Positions 24,107 to 33,194 of a stretch of DNA of 49,563 nucleotides are shown one piece after another. This DNA comes from Caulobacteraceae bacterium. GTDB lineage: Bacteria; Pseudomonadota; Alphaproteobacteria; Caulobacterales; Caulobacteraceae. Under the pieces are notes generated by a model, which was given only the letters and a program-made list of their open reading frames with translations, had not been told where the DNA came from and ran no database searches. Where the stretch lies: positions 1 to 49,563 of the forward strand of contig JAQGIW010000055.1 of the NCBI GenBank assembly GCA_028290905.1. Reading direction: 5' to 3'. The translations under genes and the position numbers were made by a program. The first letter of the stretch is position 1; every line of letters begins with the position of its first letter.

Positions 24107-25357
24107 TTATTCGAGGCGGTCCGCCTTGCGCAAGGCCGGAAAGGCCCAGGCCCAGACGCCGGTGACGATCAGGGCGCCCACCCCGCCGAACAGCACCGCG
24201 CCCACCGCGCCCAGGAACCGCGCCGCCAGGCCGCTCTCGAACTCGCCGAGCTCGTTGGAGGCGCTGATGAACAGGGTGGAGACCGCCGCCACGCGCCCGC
24301 GCATGGCGTCGGGAGTCATCAGCTGGACCAGGGTCTGGCGCACGAAGACGCTCAGCGCGTCGGCGCCGCCCAGGATCGCCAGGGCGATCACCGACAGCCA
24401 CAGGAGTTTGGAGAGGCCGAACACCACCGTCGCGGCGCCGAAGGTCGCCACCCCCGCGAACATGGTCAGGCCGGCGCGGCGGCGGATCGGATGCAGGGTG
24501 AGGAACAGGCCGACGACGGTCGCGCCCAGCGCCGGGCCCGCGCGCAACACGCCGAAGCCTTGCGCCCCCACGTGCAGGACGTCCCTGGCGAAGGCCGGCA
24601 GCAGGGCGGTCGCCCCGCCAAGGATCACCGCCGCCAGGTCCAGCGAGATCGCCCCGAACACCACCTTGTGGCTCCAGACGTAGTTGAGTCCCTCCTTGAC
24701 CAGTTCGAGACGCGAGCCGGGCTGGACCTGCGGCTTCGTCGGGCGCCGGATGGAGAGCAGGGCGAAAGCCGCGGCGACATAGAGCGCGAGAGTGGTTGCG
24801 AACGCCGCGCCGGGGGAGATGGCGACCAGCGCCCCGCCGATCGCGGGCCCGGCGACCGACGCCGACTGCCAGGCCAGGGAATTCCAGGCGATCGCCCGCG
24901 GCAGCAGCGCGCGCGGCACCATCATCGGCCCCAGCGCCGTCATCGCCGGCGAGAAGAAGGCCCGCGAGGCCCCGAAGGCCAGGGCCGAGCCCAGCAGCAG
25001 GGGAACGGTGGCCGCGCCGGAAAAGGCGGCCCAGCTGAGCACGGCCACGGTGGCGATCTCGCCGGCGTAGCAGAACATCAGCACCTTGCGCCGGTCGTGG
25101 CGGTCGGCGGTCTCCCCGGCCGGAAGGGCGAGGAAGAACAGCGGCGCGAAGGTGATCAGGCCGACCAGGCTGACGTTGAACGCCGAGGCTCCGACGCTGA
25201 GGGTGTGGCGGGAGATGGCGTAGATCTGCCAGCCCATGGTGACGCTCTGGATCTGCGAGCCGAGGCTTCCCATCCAGCGCGAGGCCCAGAACTTCAGGTA
25301 GTCGGCTTCACGCAGCAGAGCGCGGGCCGAAGGCAGGGCGCTCACGGCGTCGGACAT
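24107..25357 (-). CDS. MFS transporter (EntS-like, MFS_3)
   Basis: Twelve-helix major facilitator exporter, 416 residues from ATG 25357 (MSDAVSALPSARALLREADY). It has FWASRWMGSLGSQIQSVTMG at helix 1, then LALPAGETADRHDRRKVLMF (the loop 2-3 motif A), and VRQTLVQLMTPDAMRGRVAA in the second half, typical of the enterobactin-exporter-like branch. The open frame extends 20 codons further into the palindromic repeat at 25381, without similarity, so I reject that extension. No clear ribosome site is seen. It ends 41 bp before the SDR pair and may lead that transcript. Confidence 0.9.
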   Translation of the reverse strand: MSDAVSALPSARALLREADYLKFWASRWMGSLGSQIQSVTMGWQIYAISRHTLSVGASAFNVSLVGLITFAPLFFLALPAGETADRHDRRKVLMFCYAGEIATVAVLSWAAFSGAATVPLLLGSALAFGASRAFFSPAMTALGPMMVPRALLPRAIAWNSLAWQSASVAGPAIGGALVAISPGAAFATTLALYVAAAFALLSIRRPTKPQVQPGSRLELVKEGLNYVWSHKVVFGAISLDLAAVILGGATALLPAFARDVLHVGAQGFGVLRAGPALGATVVGLFLTLHPIRRRAGLTMFAGVATFGAATVVFGLSKLLWLSVIALAILGGADALSVFVRQTLVQLMTPDAMRGRVAAVSTLFISASNELGEFESGLAARFLGAVGAVLFGGVGALIVTGVWAWAFPALRKADRLE

Positions 25358-25380
25358 CGGCCGTGCATAGCCCGCGAGAG

Positions 25381-25422
25381 CGCGTTCCGAAAAGTGGGAA
25401 CCGGGTTTTCGGATCAAACGCG
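25381..25422. repeat. Palindromic extragenic repeat upstream of the MFS gene
   Basis: CGCGTT-CCGAAAA, then a 12-bp centre GTGGGAACCGGG, then TTTTCGG-ATC-AAACGCG. It resembles a dispersed palindrome I know from many alphaproteobacterial intergenic regions. It lies within 30 bp of the MFS start codon on its upstream side, so it may influence transcription, but no function is established. Confidence 0.55.
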
Positions 25423-25534
25423 CGGAAAGAAAAAGGCTTGCGGCCGTTACGGCAATTGACCTCGCCCCCTCAGGGAACCGCTGTGATGCGCAGGCGTTGA
25501 CGCGGGCCCTACCGCCCCCTAACGCCCCCCGACC

Positions 25535-26065
25535 ATGCCCAACGCCGCCGCCCTCGCCGCGACCCCCGCCGTCGCGCCCCTGATCGCTCCCGAACGGGCG
25601 CAGGACACCCGCTTGGTGGAGGGGCTGATCGACCGCGCCTTCGGGCCTGGCCGGTTCGCCAAGACCGCCGAGCGCCTGAGGGAGCGCCAGCGTCCAGACC
25701 TCGGCCTCAGCTTCGTGGCCTGGGGCGAGGGCCGCGCGGTCGGCTGCGTGCGCCAGTGGCCGATTCTGATCGGTGACGTCCCGGCCGTGTTGCTGGGGCC
25801 GATCGCGGTGCAGGAGGACCGTCGCCGCGAGGGCCTCGGCGCGAGCCTGATCCTCCGCGCCTGCGACGCCGCGCGGGACGCCGGCTACGGCGCCATCCTG
25901 CTGGTGGGTGACGAGGCGCTCTTCGGTCCGTACGGGTTCTCGGCGGCCGCCGCGAGCCGTGTCACCCTTCCCGGCCCCGTCGATCAGCGGCGGGTGCTGG
26001 CCCGGGCGCTCGGCTCCGGCGCGGCCGCCGCCCTGTCAGGTCCGGTCCGTCCCATCGCGGCTTGA
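25535..26065 (+). CDS. GNAT-family N-acetyltransferase (YhbS-like)
   Basis: Acetyl-CoA-dependent acetyltransferase, 176 residues. The acetyl-CoA site is the QEDRRREGLGASLILRA segment (R/Q-x-x-G-x-G/A type). The region LLGPIAVQEDRR and the late ILLVGDEALFGPYGFSAA match the YhbS branch. The substrate is unknown. It is the first gene of a + strand run leading into DUF1285, NUDIX and CCA-enzyme genes, separated from the next by 31 bp. Confidence 0.88.
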   Translation: MPNAAALAATPAVAPLIAPERAQDTRLVEGLIDRAFGPGRFAKTAERLRERQRPDLGLSFVAWGEGRAVGCVRQWPILIGDVPAVLLGPIAVQEDRRREGLGASLILRACDAARDAGYGAILLVGDEALFGPYGFSAAAASRVTLPGPVDQRRVLARALGSGAAAALSGPVRPIAA

Positions 26066-26096
26066 GCCCGCCCGCCGGCGAGCCTAACTCTAGGCG

Positions 26097-26705
26097 ATGA
26101 ACGGGACGGTATCTTCCGGCGGGCCGGCCAAGGGCGGACTCGAGAGTGTAGCCGCGGCCGCCAGGACCCAGGCGCCGGGGCGCGGCCTGCCGCCGGTGCA
26201 CCTGTGGAATCCGGCCCACCACGGCGACATCGATATCGTCATCCGCCGGAGCGGCGCCTGGGTCCACGAGGGCGCGCCGATCGGCCGTGAGGCGCTGGTG
26301 CGCCTGTTCTCCACCATCCTGCGCAAGGATCCCGACGGCTTCCACCTGGTGACGCCGGTGGAGAAGATGCGGATCACGGTCGAGGACGCGCCGTTCGTCG
26401 CCGTGCGTGTCGACCAGGTCCACGACGCCGCCGGCCGTCCCGTGCTCCGCTTCCTCACCAACGTCGGCGACGAGGTCGACGCCGGGCCCGACAACCCGAT
26501 CCGCGTGGAGACCGACGCCGACACCGGCGAGCCGCGGCCCTACGTCCACGTGCGGCGCGGCCTGGAGGCGCTGATCTCGCGGCCAGCGTTCTACGAAATG
26601 GTCGAGTTGGCCGAAGAGCGCGACCTGCCGGGCGGAGCGACACTCTCTGTCGAGAGTGGCGGGGCGTGGTTTCCGGTCGCGCCGCCCGGGGTCGATCTCT
26701 CATGA
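26097..26705 (+). CDS. DUF1285 family protein
   Basis: Conserved protein of unknown function, 202 residues. It has PPVHLWNPAHHGDIDIVIRR, GAPIGREALVRLFSTILRKD and GFHLVTPVEKMRITVEDAPF, the hallmarks of DUF1285. The first 30 residues are a variable tail. Its stop overlaps the NUDIX start by ATGA. The same order DUF1285-NUDIX-CCA enzyme is, to my knowledge, common in alphaproteobacteria, which suggests a role linked to CoA or RNA metabolism; this is inference only. Confidence 0.92.
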   Translation: MNGTVSSGGPAKGGLESVAAAARTQAPGRGLPPVHLWNPAHHGDIDIVIRRSGAWVHEGAPIGREALVRLFSTILRKDPDGFHLVTPVEKMRITVEDAPFVAVRVDQVHDAAGRPVLRFLTNVGDEVDAGPDNPIRVETDADTGEPRPYVHVRRGLEALISRPAFYEMVELAEERDLPGGATLSVESGGAWFPVAPPGVDLS

Positions 26706-27376
26706 AGGCTGGCCTCACTCCGGCCGATCTGCGCGACTGGATCTCCGCCCGCCTCGACCCCCTCGACGAGAGCTGGGCGTGCGGCGACTGGGGTGAACGG
26801 GAGACGCGGTCGGACTTCGATCTCGGCCAGGGACCCCCGCCGCCAGACGGCGCGCCGCTGAAGGATGCCGCCGTCCTCGTCGCCCTGGTCGAACGCCCGG
26901 CGGGCCTGTCGGTGATTCTGACGCGGCGGGCGGACACCCTGCGCAGTCACACCGGCCAGGTCGCCTTCCCCGGCGGCCGCTGCGATCCGGGCGAGACGCC
27001 ATGGGCCACGGCCCTGCGCGAGGCGCACGAGGAGATCGGCCTCGAGCCCTCCCAGGTGACCCTGGCGGGGCTCTCGAGCCCCTATCGGACCGGCACCGGC
27101 TATCATGTGGTCCCGGTTGTGGGCTTCGTCACGCCGCCGTTCACCCTTTCGCCCAACCCCGACGAGGTGGCCGACATCTTCGAGACCCCGTTCCTGTTCC
27201 TGATGGACCCGGCCAACTACGAGCAGCGCCAGGGCAAGTCCCCGGCCGGCGAGGAGCGCCGCTTCTACGCCATCACCTGGGAGGACCGGCTGGTCTGGGG
27301 GGCGACGGCCGGCATGCTCCGGGCCCTGCACGACCGTTTGGAGGGGGAGCCGCCAAAAGGGGTATCGGGTGGCTGA
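26702..27376 (+). CDS. NUDIX CoA pyrophosphatase
   Basis: Hydrolyses CoA or acyl-CoA to phosphopantetheine and 3',5'-ADP, like E. coli NudL (YeaB) and peroxisomal NUDT7. The 224 residues have the upstream CoA-type motif RSHTGQVAFPGGRCD fused to the NUDIX box (PGE..ATALREAHEEIGL). Then STP-like YRTGTGYHVVPVVGFV follows. The ATG at 26702 forms an ATGA overlap with DUF1285. The gene end overlaps the CCA-enzyme start by 8 bp. Confidence 0.93.
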   Translation: MKAGLTPADLRDWISARLDPLDESWACGDWGERETRSDFDLGQGPPPPDGAPLKDAAVLVALVERPAGLSVILTRRADTLRSHTGQVAFPGGRCDPGETPWATALREAHEEIGLEPSQVTLAGLSSPYRTGTGYHVVPVVGFVTPPFTLSPNPDEVADIFETPFLFLMDPANYEQRQGKSPAGEERRFYAITWEDRLVWGATAGMLRALHDRLEGEPPKGVSGG

Positions 27377-28619
27377 CGTCCTGCCGCCCCAGCCGTGGAG
27401 GGTGCATCCGGCCACGGTGGCGGTGATGGAGGCCCTCGCCAGCGCCGGCGGCGAGGACTGCGCGCGGTTCGTCGGCGGCTGCGTGCGCAACGCCGTCATG
27501 GGCGCGCCGGTGCGAGACATCGACATCGCCACCACCCTCACCCCGCCACAGGTGATCGCGGCCCTGGAGGCGGCCGGGCTCAAGGCCATTCCGACGGGGA
27601 TCGACCATGGCACCGTCACGGCGGTGGCCCAGGGAAAGCCTTTCGAGATCACCACTCTCCGCCGGGACGTGGAGACCGACGGCCGGCGCGCGGTGGTGGC
27701 CTTCACGACCGACTGGGCGGAGGACGCCGCCCGGCGGGACTTCCGCCTCAACGCCCTTTACGCCGACATCGCCGGCCGCATCTACGATCCGACGGGCGAG
27801 GGCCTCGCGGACGCGCGGGCGGGGCGGGTGGTGTTCGTCGGCGATCCGGCCATGCGCATCGCCGAGGACGCCCTGCGCATCCCGCGCTACTTCCGCTTTC
27901 TGGCCTGGTACGGGCGGGGTGAGCCGGAAGCCGCCGCCCTCGCTGCCTGCGCTGAGCACCGGGGGCTCGTGAAGGGCCTGTCGGCCGAGCGTATCGGCCA
28001 CGAACTGATGACCCTGCTCGCGGCGTCCGATCCTCGCGCGGCAATGGGATTGATGGCCCAGGCGGGAGTCCTCGCCCTGCTGGTCCCAGACGCGACGGGC
28101 CTGGAGCGTTTCGACGCCCTGGTCAGGATCGAGACGGAGATCCTGTTCAGCGAGGACCCGCTGCTGCGCCTGGCCGCCCTGCTCCCCGACGACCCCGCCG
28201 CCGGCCTCGCCACGGCCGCGCGCCTGCGGCTCTCCAACGCCGAGCGCGACCGACTCGCCGCCGCGCTGGGAACCGACCCGCCGCTGGTCTCATGGATGAG
28301 CCCGCGCGAGATCCGGCGGGCGGTCTACCGTCTGGGGCCGGGGATCTTCTGCGATCGCGCCCTGCTCGCCTGGGCCGGATCCGATCGGCCGGCCGCGGCG
28401 GTGCAGTGGCGGGCGCTGCTGGCGATGGCCCGGACGTGGACGCCGCCCACCCTGCCGCTCACCGGGGCGGAGGTGATGGCCGCGGGCGTGCCGGAAGGGC
28501 CCCTGGTCGGCGCGGTCCTGCGCGAGGTCGAGGCCTGGTGGATCGACCACGACTTCCTGGACGACAAGCTCTCGGTGGTGGAGCGCCTCAAGGCGGTGGC
28601 CCAGGGCATGGTCTATTAG
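27369..28619 (+). CDS. CCA tRNA nucleotidyltransferase
   Basis: Adds or repairs the 3' CCA of tRNAs, or belongs to the related poly(A) polymerase branch of class II nucleotidyltransferases. The 416 residues have FVGGCVRNAVMGAPVRDIDI (GG and DxD metal site), then RRDFRLNALYAD and MRIAEDALRIPRYFRFLAWY. The C-terminal half is helical and Ala-rich. The start is GTG 27369, inside the NUDIX gene. The sole tRNA in the window already encodes its CCA. Confidence 0.93.
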   Translation: MADVLPPQPWRVHPATVAVMEALASAGGEDCARFVGGCVRNAVMGAPVRDIDIATTLTPPQVIAALEAAGLKAIPTGIDHGTVTAVAQGKPFEITTLRRDVETDGRRAVVAFTTDWAEDAARRDFRLNALYADIAGRIYDPTGEGLADARAGRVVFVGDPAMRIAEDALRIPRYFRFLAWYGRGEPEAAALAACAEHRGLVKGLSAERIGHELMTLLAASDPRAAMGLMAQAGVLALLVPDATGLERFDALVRIETEILFSEDPLLRLAALLPDDPAAGLATAARLRLSNAERDRLAAALGTDPPLVSWMSPREIRRAVYRLGPGIFCDRALLAWAGSDRPAAAVQWRALLAMARTWTPPTLPLTGAEVMAAGVPEGPLVGAVLREVEAWWIDHDFLDDKLSVVERLKAVAQGMVY

Positions 28620-28648
28620 GGCCGCACAAGGGGTTAGGCCGCAACGGC

Positions 28649-29014
28649 TCAGGCGGTCACCAGCTGATCGCCCTCGATCCTGACAGGCCAGGGGGTCAGG
28701 GTCTTGCCGGCGCAAGGGCCGCCGACGCAGTGGCCATCGGCGGGGCGGAACAGCGCGCCATGGGAGGCGCAGAGGATGAGGTCGCCCTCGCGGGTGAGGT
28801 AGCGGTTGGGAACGATCGCCAGGGGCATGCCGGCGTGAGGGCAGTGGTCGACCCAGCCGGCGACCGTCCCGCCGGCGCGGGTGACGAAGCCGAGGAACAG
28901 GGCCTCGCCCTCGCGGAACATGAAGCCCCGGGCGCCCGGATCGCGCAACTCGGCGAGGGCGCAGAGCGGCGTCCCCGGACGGGGCCTTGCCGGATTGTTC
29001 CCTTCGCCGATCAT
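28649..29014 (-). CDS. Rieske [2Fe-2S] domain protein
   Basis: Small electron-transfer protein, 121 residues. The cluster ligands are CPHAGMPL (C-x-H) and CASHGALF (C-x-x-H). It carries no transmembrane or catalytic domain, so it resembles free ferredoxin-like Rieske proteins. The start ATG 29014 overlaps the gpsA stop by one base (TGATG), so it is translated with gpsA. The partner redox enzyme is unknown. Confidence 0.92.
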   Translation of the reverse strand: MIGEGNNPARPRPGTPLCALAELRDPGARGFMFREGEALFLGFVTRAGGTVAGWVDHCPHAGMPLAIVPNRYLTREGDLILCASHGALFRPADGHCVGGPCAGKTLTPWPVRIEGDQLVTA

Positions 29015-30003
29015 CAGCCCTCCGCGCGCAGGGGGCGGGCGAGCAAGGCGGCGATGGCGGGGTCGACCGCCGTCTCGCCGGCCAGGATCGCGCTCACCGC
29101 GTCGCAGATCGGCGTCTCCACGCCCAGACGTCCGGCCAGCGCGCGCACCGCCGGCGCCGAGGCGACCCCTTCGGCTACCGAGGACCTGCCGGCCAGGGCC
29201 TCGTCCAGACTCTCCCCCCGTCCCAGGGCGAGGCCCACGCTCATGTTGCGCGACTGGTGGCTCGAGCAGGTGAGGACGAGGTCGCCGAGTCCGCAGAGAC
29301 CGGCCACCGTCTCGGCTTGGCCGCCGAGGGCCACGGCGAGGCGCGTCAGTTCGGCGAAGCCGCGGGTGATCAGGGCGGCGTGGGCGCTGCGCCCCAGCCC
29401 GCGGCCCTCGACGATTCCGCAGGCGATGGCCAGCACGTTCTTCACCGCCCCACCGGCCTCGGCCCCGATCATGTCGCCCGAGACGTAGGGCCGGAAGGTG
29501 GGGCTGGCGATCGCCTGGGCGATGGTCTCGGCAAGGCGTGTGTCGTCGGCCGCCAGGGTGACGGCCGTAGGGAGTCCTCGGGCGACCTCGCCCGCGAAGC
29601 TGGGACCCGAGAGCACCGCCGGCTGCGCGGCGGGCAGGGTTTCGGCGAGGACCTGCGTCATCAGCCTGAGCGATCCCGCCTCCACGCCTTTGGCGCACAG
29701 GACCACCGGCGCGCCGGCCGGCGCGTGGGGGGCGAACTGGGCCAGGGTGGCGCGGAGGTGCTGGGCGGGCGTCACCGCCAGGATCACGTCGGCCCACGCC
29801 AGGTCGGCGGGATCCTCCGTGGCGGAGATCCCCAGGTCCAGGGTCACGCCCGGCAGGAAAAGGCTGTTGCGATGGTCGGCGTTGATCTCGGCCACGACCT
29901 CCGCCTCGCGCGCCCACAGGGTGACGCTCAGGCCGGTGCGCGCGCAGACCTGGGCCAGGGCCGTGCCCCAGGCTCCCCCGCCGAGAATCCCGGCCGCCCT
30001 CAC
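29014..30003 (-). CDS. gpsA: Glycerol-3-phosphate dehydrogenase [NAD(P)+]
   Basis: Reduces dihydroxyacetone phosphate to sn-glycerol-3-phosphate for phospholipid synthesis. The 329 residues have [14 protein letters not shown] (dinucleotide loop), [27 protein letters not shown], and [17 protein letters not shown] with the catalytic Lys. The start is GTG 30003, behind GAGGA, 10 bp after the tsaD stop. The tsaD-gpsA-Rieske order forms one unit. Confidence 0.95.
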   Translation of the reverse strand: MRAAGILGGGAWGTALAQVCARTGLSVTLWAREAEVVAEINADHRNSLFLPGVTLDLGISATEDPADLAWADVILAVTPAQHLRATLAQFAPHAPAGAPVVLCAKGVEAGSLRLMTQVLAETLPAAQPAVLSGPSFAGEVARGLPTAVTLAADDTRLAETIAQAIASPTFRPYVSGDMIGAEAGGAVKNVLAIACGIVEGRGLGRSAHAALITRGFAELTRLAVALGGQAETVAGLCGLGDLVLTCSSHQSRNMSVGLALGRGESLDEALAGRSSVAEGVASAPAVRALAGRLGVETPICDAVSAILAGETAVDPAIAALLARPLRAEG

Positions 30004-30013
30004 GCCGCCGTCC

Positions 30014-31138
30014 TCATGCTTTCGCTCCCTTGCGTCCGGGAATGTGGGTGGGCCTCTGCCGGGCGGCGACTTCGTCGAGGGGCCATCGCGGCCGGGCGAC
30101 CACATCGAGGGCGTCGGTGAGCCCGACGGCCAGCCGCTCGGCCCCGGCCAGGGCGATCATGGCGGCGTTGTCGCCGCAATAGGCAAGCGGCGGAGCAGCG
30201 AAGACGTAGCCCCGCGCCTCGGCCAGCGACTGGAGGGCCAGGCGCACCGCGCCGTTGGCGGCGACACCCCCGGCGACCACCAGCCGCCGGTCTCGTCCGC
30301 CGTGTGCGGCTTCATAGAGGTCGAGGGCCCGGGCCGTTCGCTCGGCGAGCTGGCGGGCGATGGCGGCCTGGACTGCGGCGGCCAGGTCCCGGCGGTCCGC
30401 CTCGCTGGCAAGCCGCGCGGCGATGCGGGCGGCGGCGGTCTTCAGGCCCGAGAACGAGAAATCGCAGCCTTCGCGCCCCAGCAGCGCCCGGGGCAAGGGG
30501 AAGCGGCTCGCGTCGCCGCCGCGCGCCAGCTGCTCCAGCGCCGGCCCGGCCGGGTACGGAAGCCCGAGCGCGCCGCCGATCTTGTCGAAAGCCTCGCCCG
30601 CGGCGTCGTCGATGGTCGATCCCAGCCGCCGGCTGGCGCCGACGCCGGCCACCTCCAGCAGCTGGCAATGGCCGCCGGAGACCAGCAGCAGGAGGAACGG
30701 ATAGGGCAGGTCGGCGGTCAGGCGGGCGGAGACCGCGTGGCCCTCCAGGTGGTTGACGGCGATCAGCGGCCGCCCGAGGGCCAGGGCCATGGCCTTGCCG
30801 AACGAGAGGCCGACCATCACCCCGCCCACCAGGCCGGGGCCGGCGGTGGCGGCGATGGCGTCCAGGCCGCCAGGCGTGACGCCCGCCTCGGCCAAGGCCT
30901 GGGCGGCGATGGCGTCGATGGTCTCCACATGGGCGCGGGCGGCGATCTCGGGCACCACCCCGCCATAGGGCGCGTGCTCGGCGGTCTGGCTCAGCACCAC
31001 GGAGGAGAGGACCTGAACCTGTGGATTGGGCGCCCCCTCGCCGGGGGTCAGGCGCACCACCGCCGCCGCGGTCTCGTCGCAGCTGGTCTCCAGGCCCAGG
31101 ACCGTGAGCGGCGCGGTGGTGGCGGGGGGCAGGGTCAC
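30014..31138 (-). CDS. tsaD: tRNA N6-threonylcarbamoyladenosine transferase TsaD
   Basis: Transfers threonylcarbamoyl to A37 of ANN-decoding tRNAs with TsaB and TsaE. The 374 residues have [27 protein letters not shown] (metal His), [23 protein letters not shown], and [13 protein letters not shown]. It starts at GTG 31138, where the family's N-terminus begins. The length, slightly over the usual 340, is from both termini. It is divergent from hemC across 60 bp. A tRNA-Thr, a natural substrate class, lies about 2 kb away. Confidence 0.95.
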   Translation of the reverse strand: MTLPPATTAPLTVLGLETSCDETAAAVVRLTPGEGAPNPQVQVLSSVVLSQTAEHAPYGGVVPEIAARAHVETIDAIAAQALAEAGVTPGGLDAIAATAGPGLVGGVMVGLSFGKAMALALGRPLIAVNHLEGHAVSARLTADLPYPFLLLLVSGGHCQLLEVAGVGASRRLGSTIDDAAGEAFDKIGGALGLPYPAGPALEQLARGGDASRFPLPRALLGREGCDFSFSGLKTAAARIAARLASEADRRDLAAAVQAAIARQLAERTARALDLYEAAHGGRDRRLVVAGGVAANGAVRLALQSLAEARGYVFAAPPLAYCGDNAAMIALAGAERLAVGLTDALDVVARPRWPLDEVAARQRPTHIPGRKGAKA

Positions 31139-31198
31139 GGGACGGCCGGTAAGCCTCGATGATTGCCGGGTGGGGCGGCGTGGGGTAGCTGCACGCGC

Positions 31199-32128
31199 AT
31201 GATCACGCAACCGCTGCGCATCGGCACGCGCGCCTCCAAGCTCGCCCTTGCCCAGTCGGGCCTGATCCGCGACCGGATCGCCAAGGCGCTGCCGACAGGT
31301 ATGGTGAGCCTCGCCCAGATCACAACTTCCGGCGACCGCATCCAGGACCGCACCCTGACCGAGATAGGCGGCAAGGGCCTGTTCACCAAGGAAATCGAGG
31401 ATGCGCTGCTTTCGGGTCGCATCGACTGCGCCGTCCATTCCCTGAAGGACATGCCGGCGCTGAGCCCCCCGGGACTGGTGATCGCCGCCATTCCCGAGCG
31501 CGAAGATCCGCGCGACGCCTTCCTGAGCGTGGCCTACGACAGCATCGAAGCCCTGCCCCGGGGCGCACGGCTGGGGACCGCCAGCCTGCGCCGACAGACC
31601 CAGGCCCGTCATCGACGGCCGGACCTGGTGATCGTCCCCCTTCGCGGAAACGTCGACACCCGCCTCGCCAAGCTGGAACGCGGCGATGCCGACGCCATCC
31701 TCGTGGCGATGGCCGGCCTCAATCGCCTCGGACTCGGTCATCTGGCCCGCGGCTGCATCGATCCACTGGTCTCTCCCCCGGCGCCTGGACAGGGGGCTCT
31801 GGCCATCCAGACCCGCGAAGCGGACGCCGACGCGCCCTGGCTGGACGGCCTGAAGCACAGGCCCACGACCCTGGCCGTGGCCGCCGAGCGCGCGGCACTG
31901 GCCGTCCTGGAAGGTTCCTGCCGCACGGCCATCGGCGCCTTCGCCCGCGTCGAGGGTGGTCGGCTGATCCTCATCGTCGAAGCCCTGACCCCCGACGGCG
32001 CGCGCTGTTTCCGGCGCGAGGGCGAGGTGGAGGTCGGCGACCAAGGCGGTGAGGCCGCCGCGCGCCAGCTCGGGATGCGCCTGGGCGGCGAGGTTTCGGC
32101 CGAGGGCGGCGAGGCCCTGCTGGGGTGA
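31199..32128 (+). CDS. hemC: Hydroxymethylbilane synthase
   Basis: Polymerises four porphobilinogens to hydroxymethylbilane in heme synthesis. The 309 residues have [69 protein letters not shown], and [13 protein letters not shown] with the dipyrromethane-cofactor Cys. The ATG at 31199 is chosen because the in-frame upstream extension lacks similarity. hemD overlaps its stop. Confidence 0.96.
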   Translation: MITQPLRIGTRASKLALAQSGLIRDRIAKALPTGMVSLAQITTSGDRIQDRTLTEIGGKGLFTKEIEDALLSGRIDCAVHSLKDMPALSPPGLVIAAIPEREDPRDAFLSVAYDSIEALPRGARLGTASLRRQTQARHRRPDLVIVPLRGNVDTRLAKLERGDADAILVAMAGLNRLGLGHLARGCIDPLVSPPAPGQGALAIQTREADADAPWLDGLKHRPTTLAVAAERAALAVLEGSCRTAIGAFARVEGGRLILIVEALTPDGARCFRREGEVEVGDQGGEAAARQLGMRLGGEVSAEGGEALLG

Positions 32129-32832
32129 GCGGCGCGCTCATCTGGGTTACGCGGACCCAGCCGGGCGCGCGGGCCACCGCCCACCGCCTGCGGGCCATGG
32201 GCTTCGATCCCCTGGTCGCCCCCCTCCTCGAGGTCCGCGCCCTTGGCAGCGACCCCATCGACCTCGCCGGCGTCGGCGCCCTGGCCTTCACCAGCGCCAA
32301 CGGCGTCGCCGCCTTCGCGGCGCGGTCGGGGGAGCGGAGTTTGCCGGTGTTCGCCGTCGGCGCGGCGACGACGGCGGCGGCCAGCGCGGCGGGCTTTGGC
32401 TCGGTGACATCGGCCGACGGGGATGTAGCCGCCCTCGCCCCGGCCGTTGCGGCCGGCGCGCCTTTCGCCGGCGAGGTCCTCACCCCTGGCCCCGTCGAGC
32501 CGGCCGGAGACCTGGTCGGCGCCTTGGCCGCGCTGGGCGTGGCCGCCCGCGCCATGGCTGTCTACGAAACGGTCTCGCGCGCGCCGGATCCGCCGACCTC
32601 GGCGCTCATCCCCGGCTTGGCCGCCGTCCTCCTCCATTCCCCTCGCGCCGCCCGCGTCCTCGCCGACCACCTCGCGGATCACCCGGCGCCCAGGCTGACG
32701 GCCCTTTGCCTTTCGGAGGCGGTCGCGGCGCCCCTGACCACGAGCGGCCTCGCCAGCGTTCGCGCAGCGCGCCAGCCCACCGAGGCGGCCCTCCTCGCGC
32801 TCCTCTCCGATGCCGGGGCGGCCGCCAGATGA
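32125..32832 (+). CDS. hemD: Uroporphyrinogen-III synthase
   Basis: Closes and inverts ring D of hydroxymethylbilane. The family is poorly conserved, but the 235 residues show [35 protein letters not shown] and [16 protein letters not shown], followed by [17 protein letters not shown]. The start GTG 32125 overlaps the hemC stop by 4 bp, which fixes its role by context. Confidence 0.92.
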   Translation: MSGALIWVTRTQPGARATAHRLRAMGFDPLVAPLLEVRALGSDPIDLAGVGALAFTSANGVAAFAARSGERSLPVFAVGAATTAAASAAGFGSVTSADGDVAALAPAVAAGAPFAGEVLTPGPVEPAGDLVGALAALGVAARAMAVYETVSRAPDPPTSALIPGLAAVLLHSPRAARVLADHLADHPAPRLTALCLSEAVAAPLTTSGLASVRAARQPTEAALLALLSDAGAAAR

Positions 32833-33053
32833 CCGGCCGCGACGCCGACCCGCCGAGGCTGCTCACGCGCGCCTTCTGGGCGATGATGGCCTTGGCCGTC
32901 CTGAGCTTTCTGGCCGCGGCGGCGGTGATGGTGGCGTTCGGCTCGCGCCACGTGGCCGCCGGGCCCGGACCAGCCGCCCGCTCCGCGCCCTTGGCGGAAG
33001 GATCAAGGGGCGCTAAGACGGCCCCGCCCCAATCCTCACTTGGGCCGCCTTAG
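32829..33053 (+). CDS. Small single-pass membrane protein downstream of hemD
   Basis: 74 residues starting at an ATGA overlap with the hemD stop. There is one strong transmembrane helix (AMMALAVLSFLAAAAVMVAF, about 19-38), then a Pro/Ala/Gly-rich tail. In many alphaproteobacteria hemD is followed by a long hemX/mitofilin-like membrane protein. This could be a very short counterpart or remnant, but no similarity proves it. Its stop codon lies inside the tRNA-Thr gene. Confidence 0.65.
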   Translation: MTGRDADPPRLLTRAFWAMMALAVLSFLAAAAVMVAFGSRHVAAGPGPAARSAPLAEGSRGAKTAPPQSSLGPP

Positions 33054-33119
33054 CTCAGCCGGTAGAGCGGCGCATTCGTAATGCGTAGGTCGGGTGTTCG
33101 AGTCACCCAGGCGGCACCA
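33044..33119 (+). tRNA. tRNA-Thr(CGT)
   Basis: A full cloverleaf is visible. The acceptor stem is GCCGCCT/AGGCGGC. The D-arm is GCTCAGCCGGTAGAGC. The anticodon loop TTCGTAA has anticodon CGT, reading ACG. The T-arm is GGGTG-TTCGAGT-CACCC. The discriminator A and CCA are encoded, ending at 33119. Its first ten bases contain the TAG stop of the preceding small ORF. Confidence 0.96.
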
Positions 33120-33128
33120 CCCCACCTT

Positions 33129-33160
33129 GGCTTCCGTCCCTAGGGGACTATGGTGAAGCC
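33129..33160. terminator. Hairpin after tRNA-Thr
   Basis: The outer arms GGCTTC and GAAGCC enclose GTCCC-TA-GGGGAC. It sits 10 bp after the tRNA, before the next start at 33195, and may terminate or process the tRNA transcript. There is no T-run. Confidence 0.35.
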
Positions 33161-33194
33161 ATAGCGCGCCGGCTGGCCAAAGGGGGGTCTTACC

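Noticed and set aside
25358-25417. 20-residue N-terminal extension of the MFS transporter
   Set aside because: It is encoded by the palindromic repeat at 25381-25422 and precedes the normal family start.
33044-33119. tRNA-Thr as an integration site of a genomic island
   Set aside because: No duplicated 3' tRNA end or integrase gene is visible nearby, and the genes after it look chromosomal.
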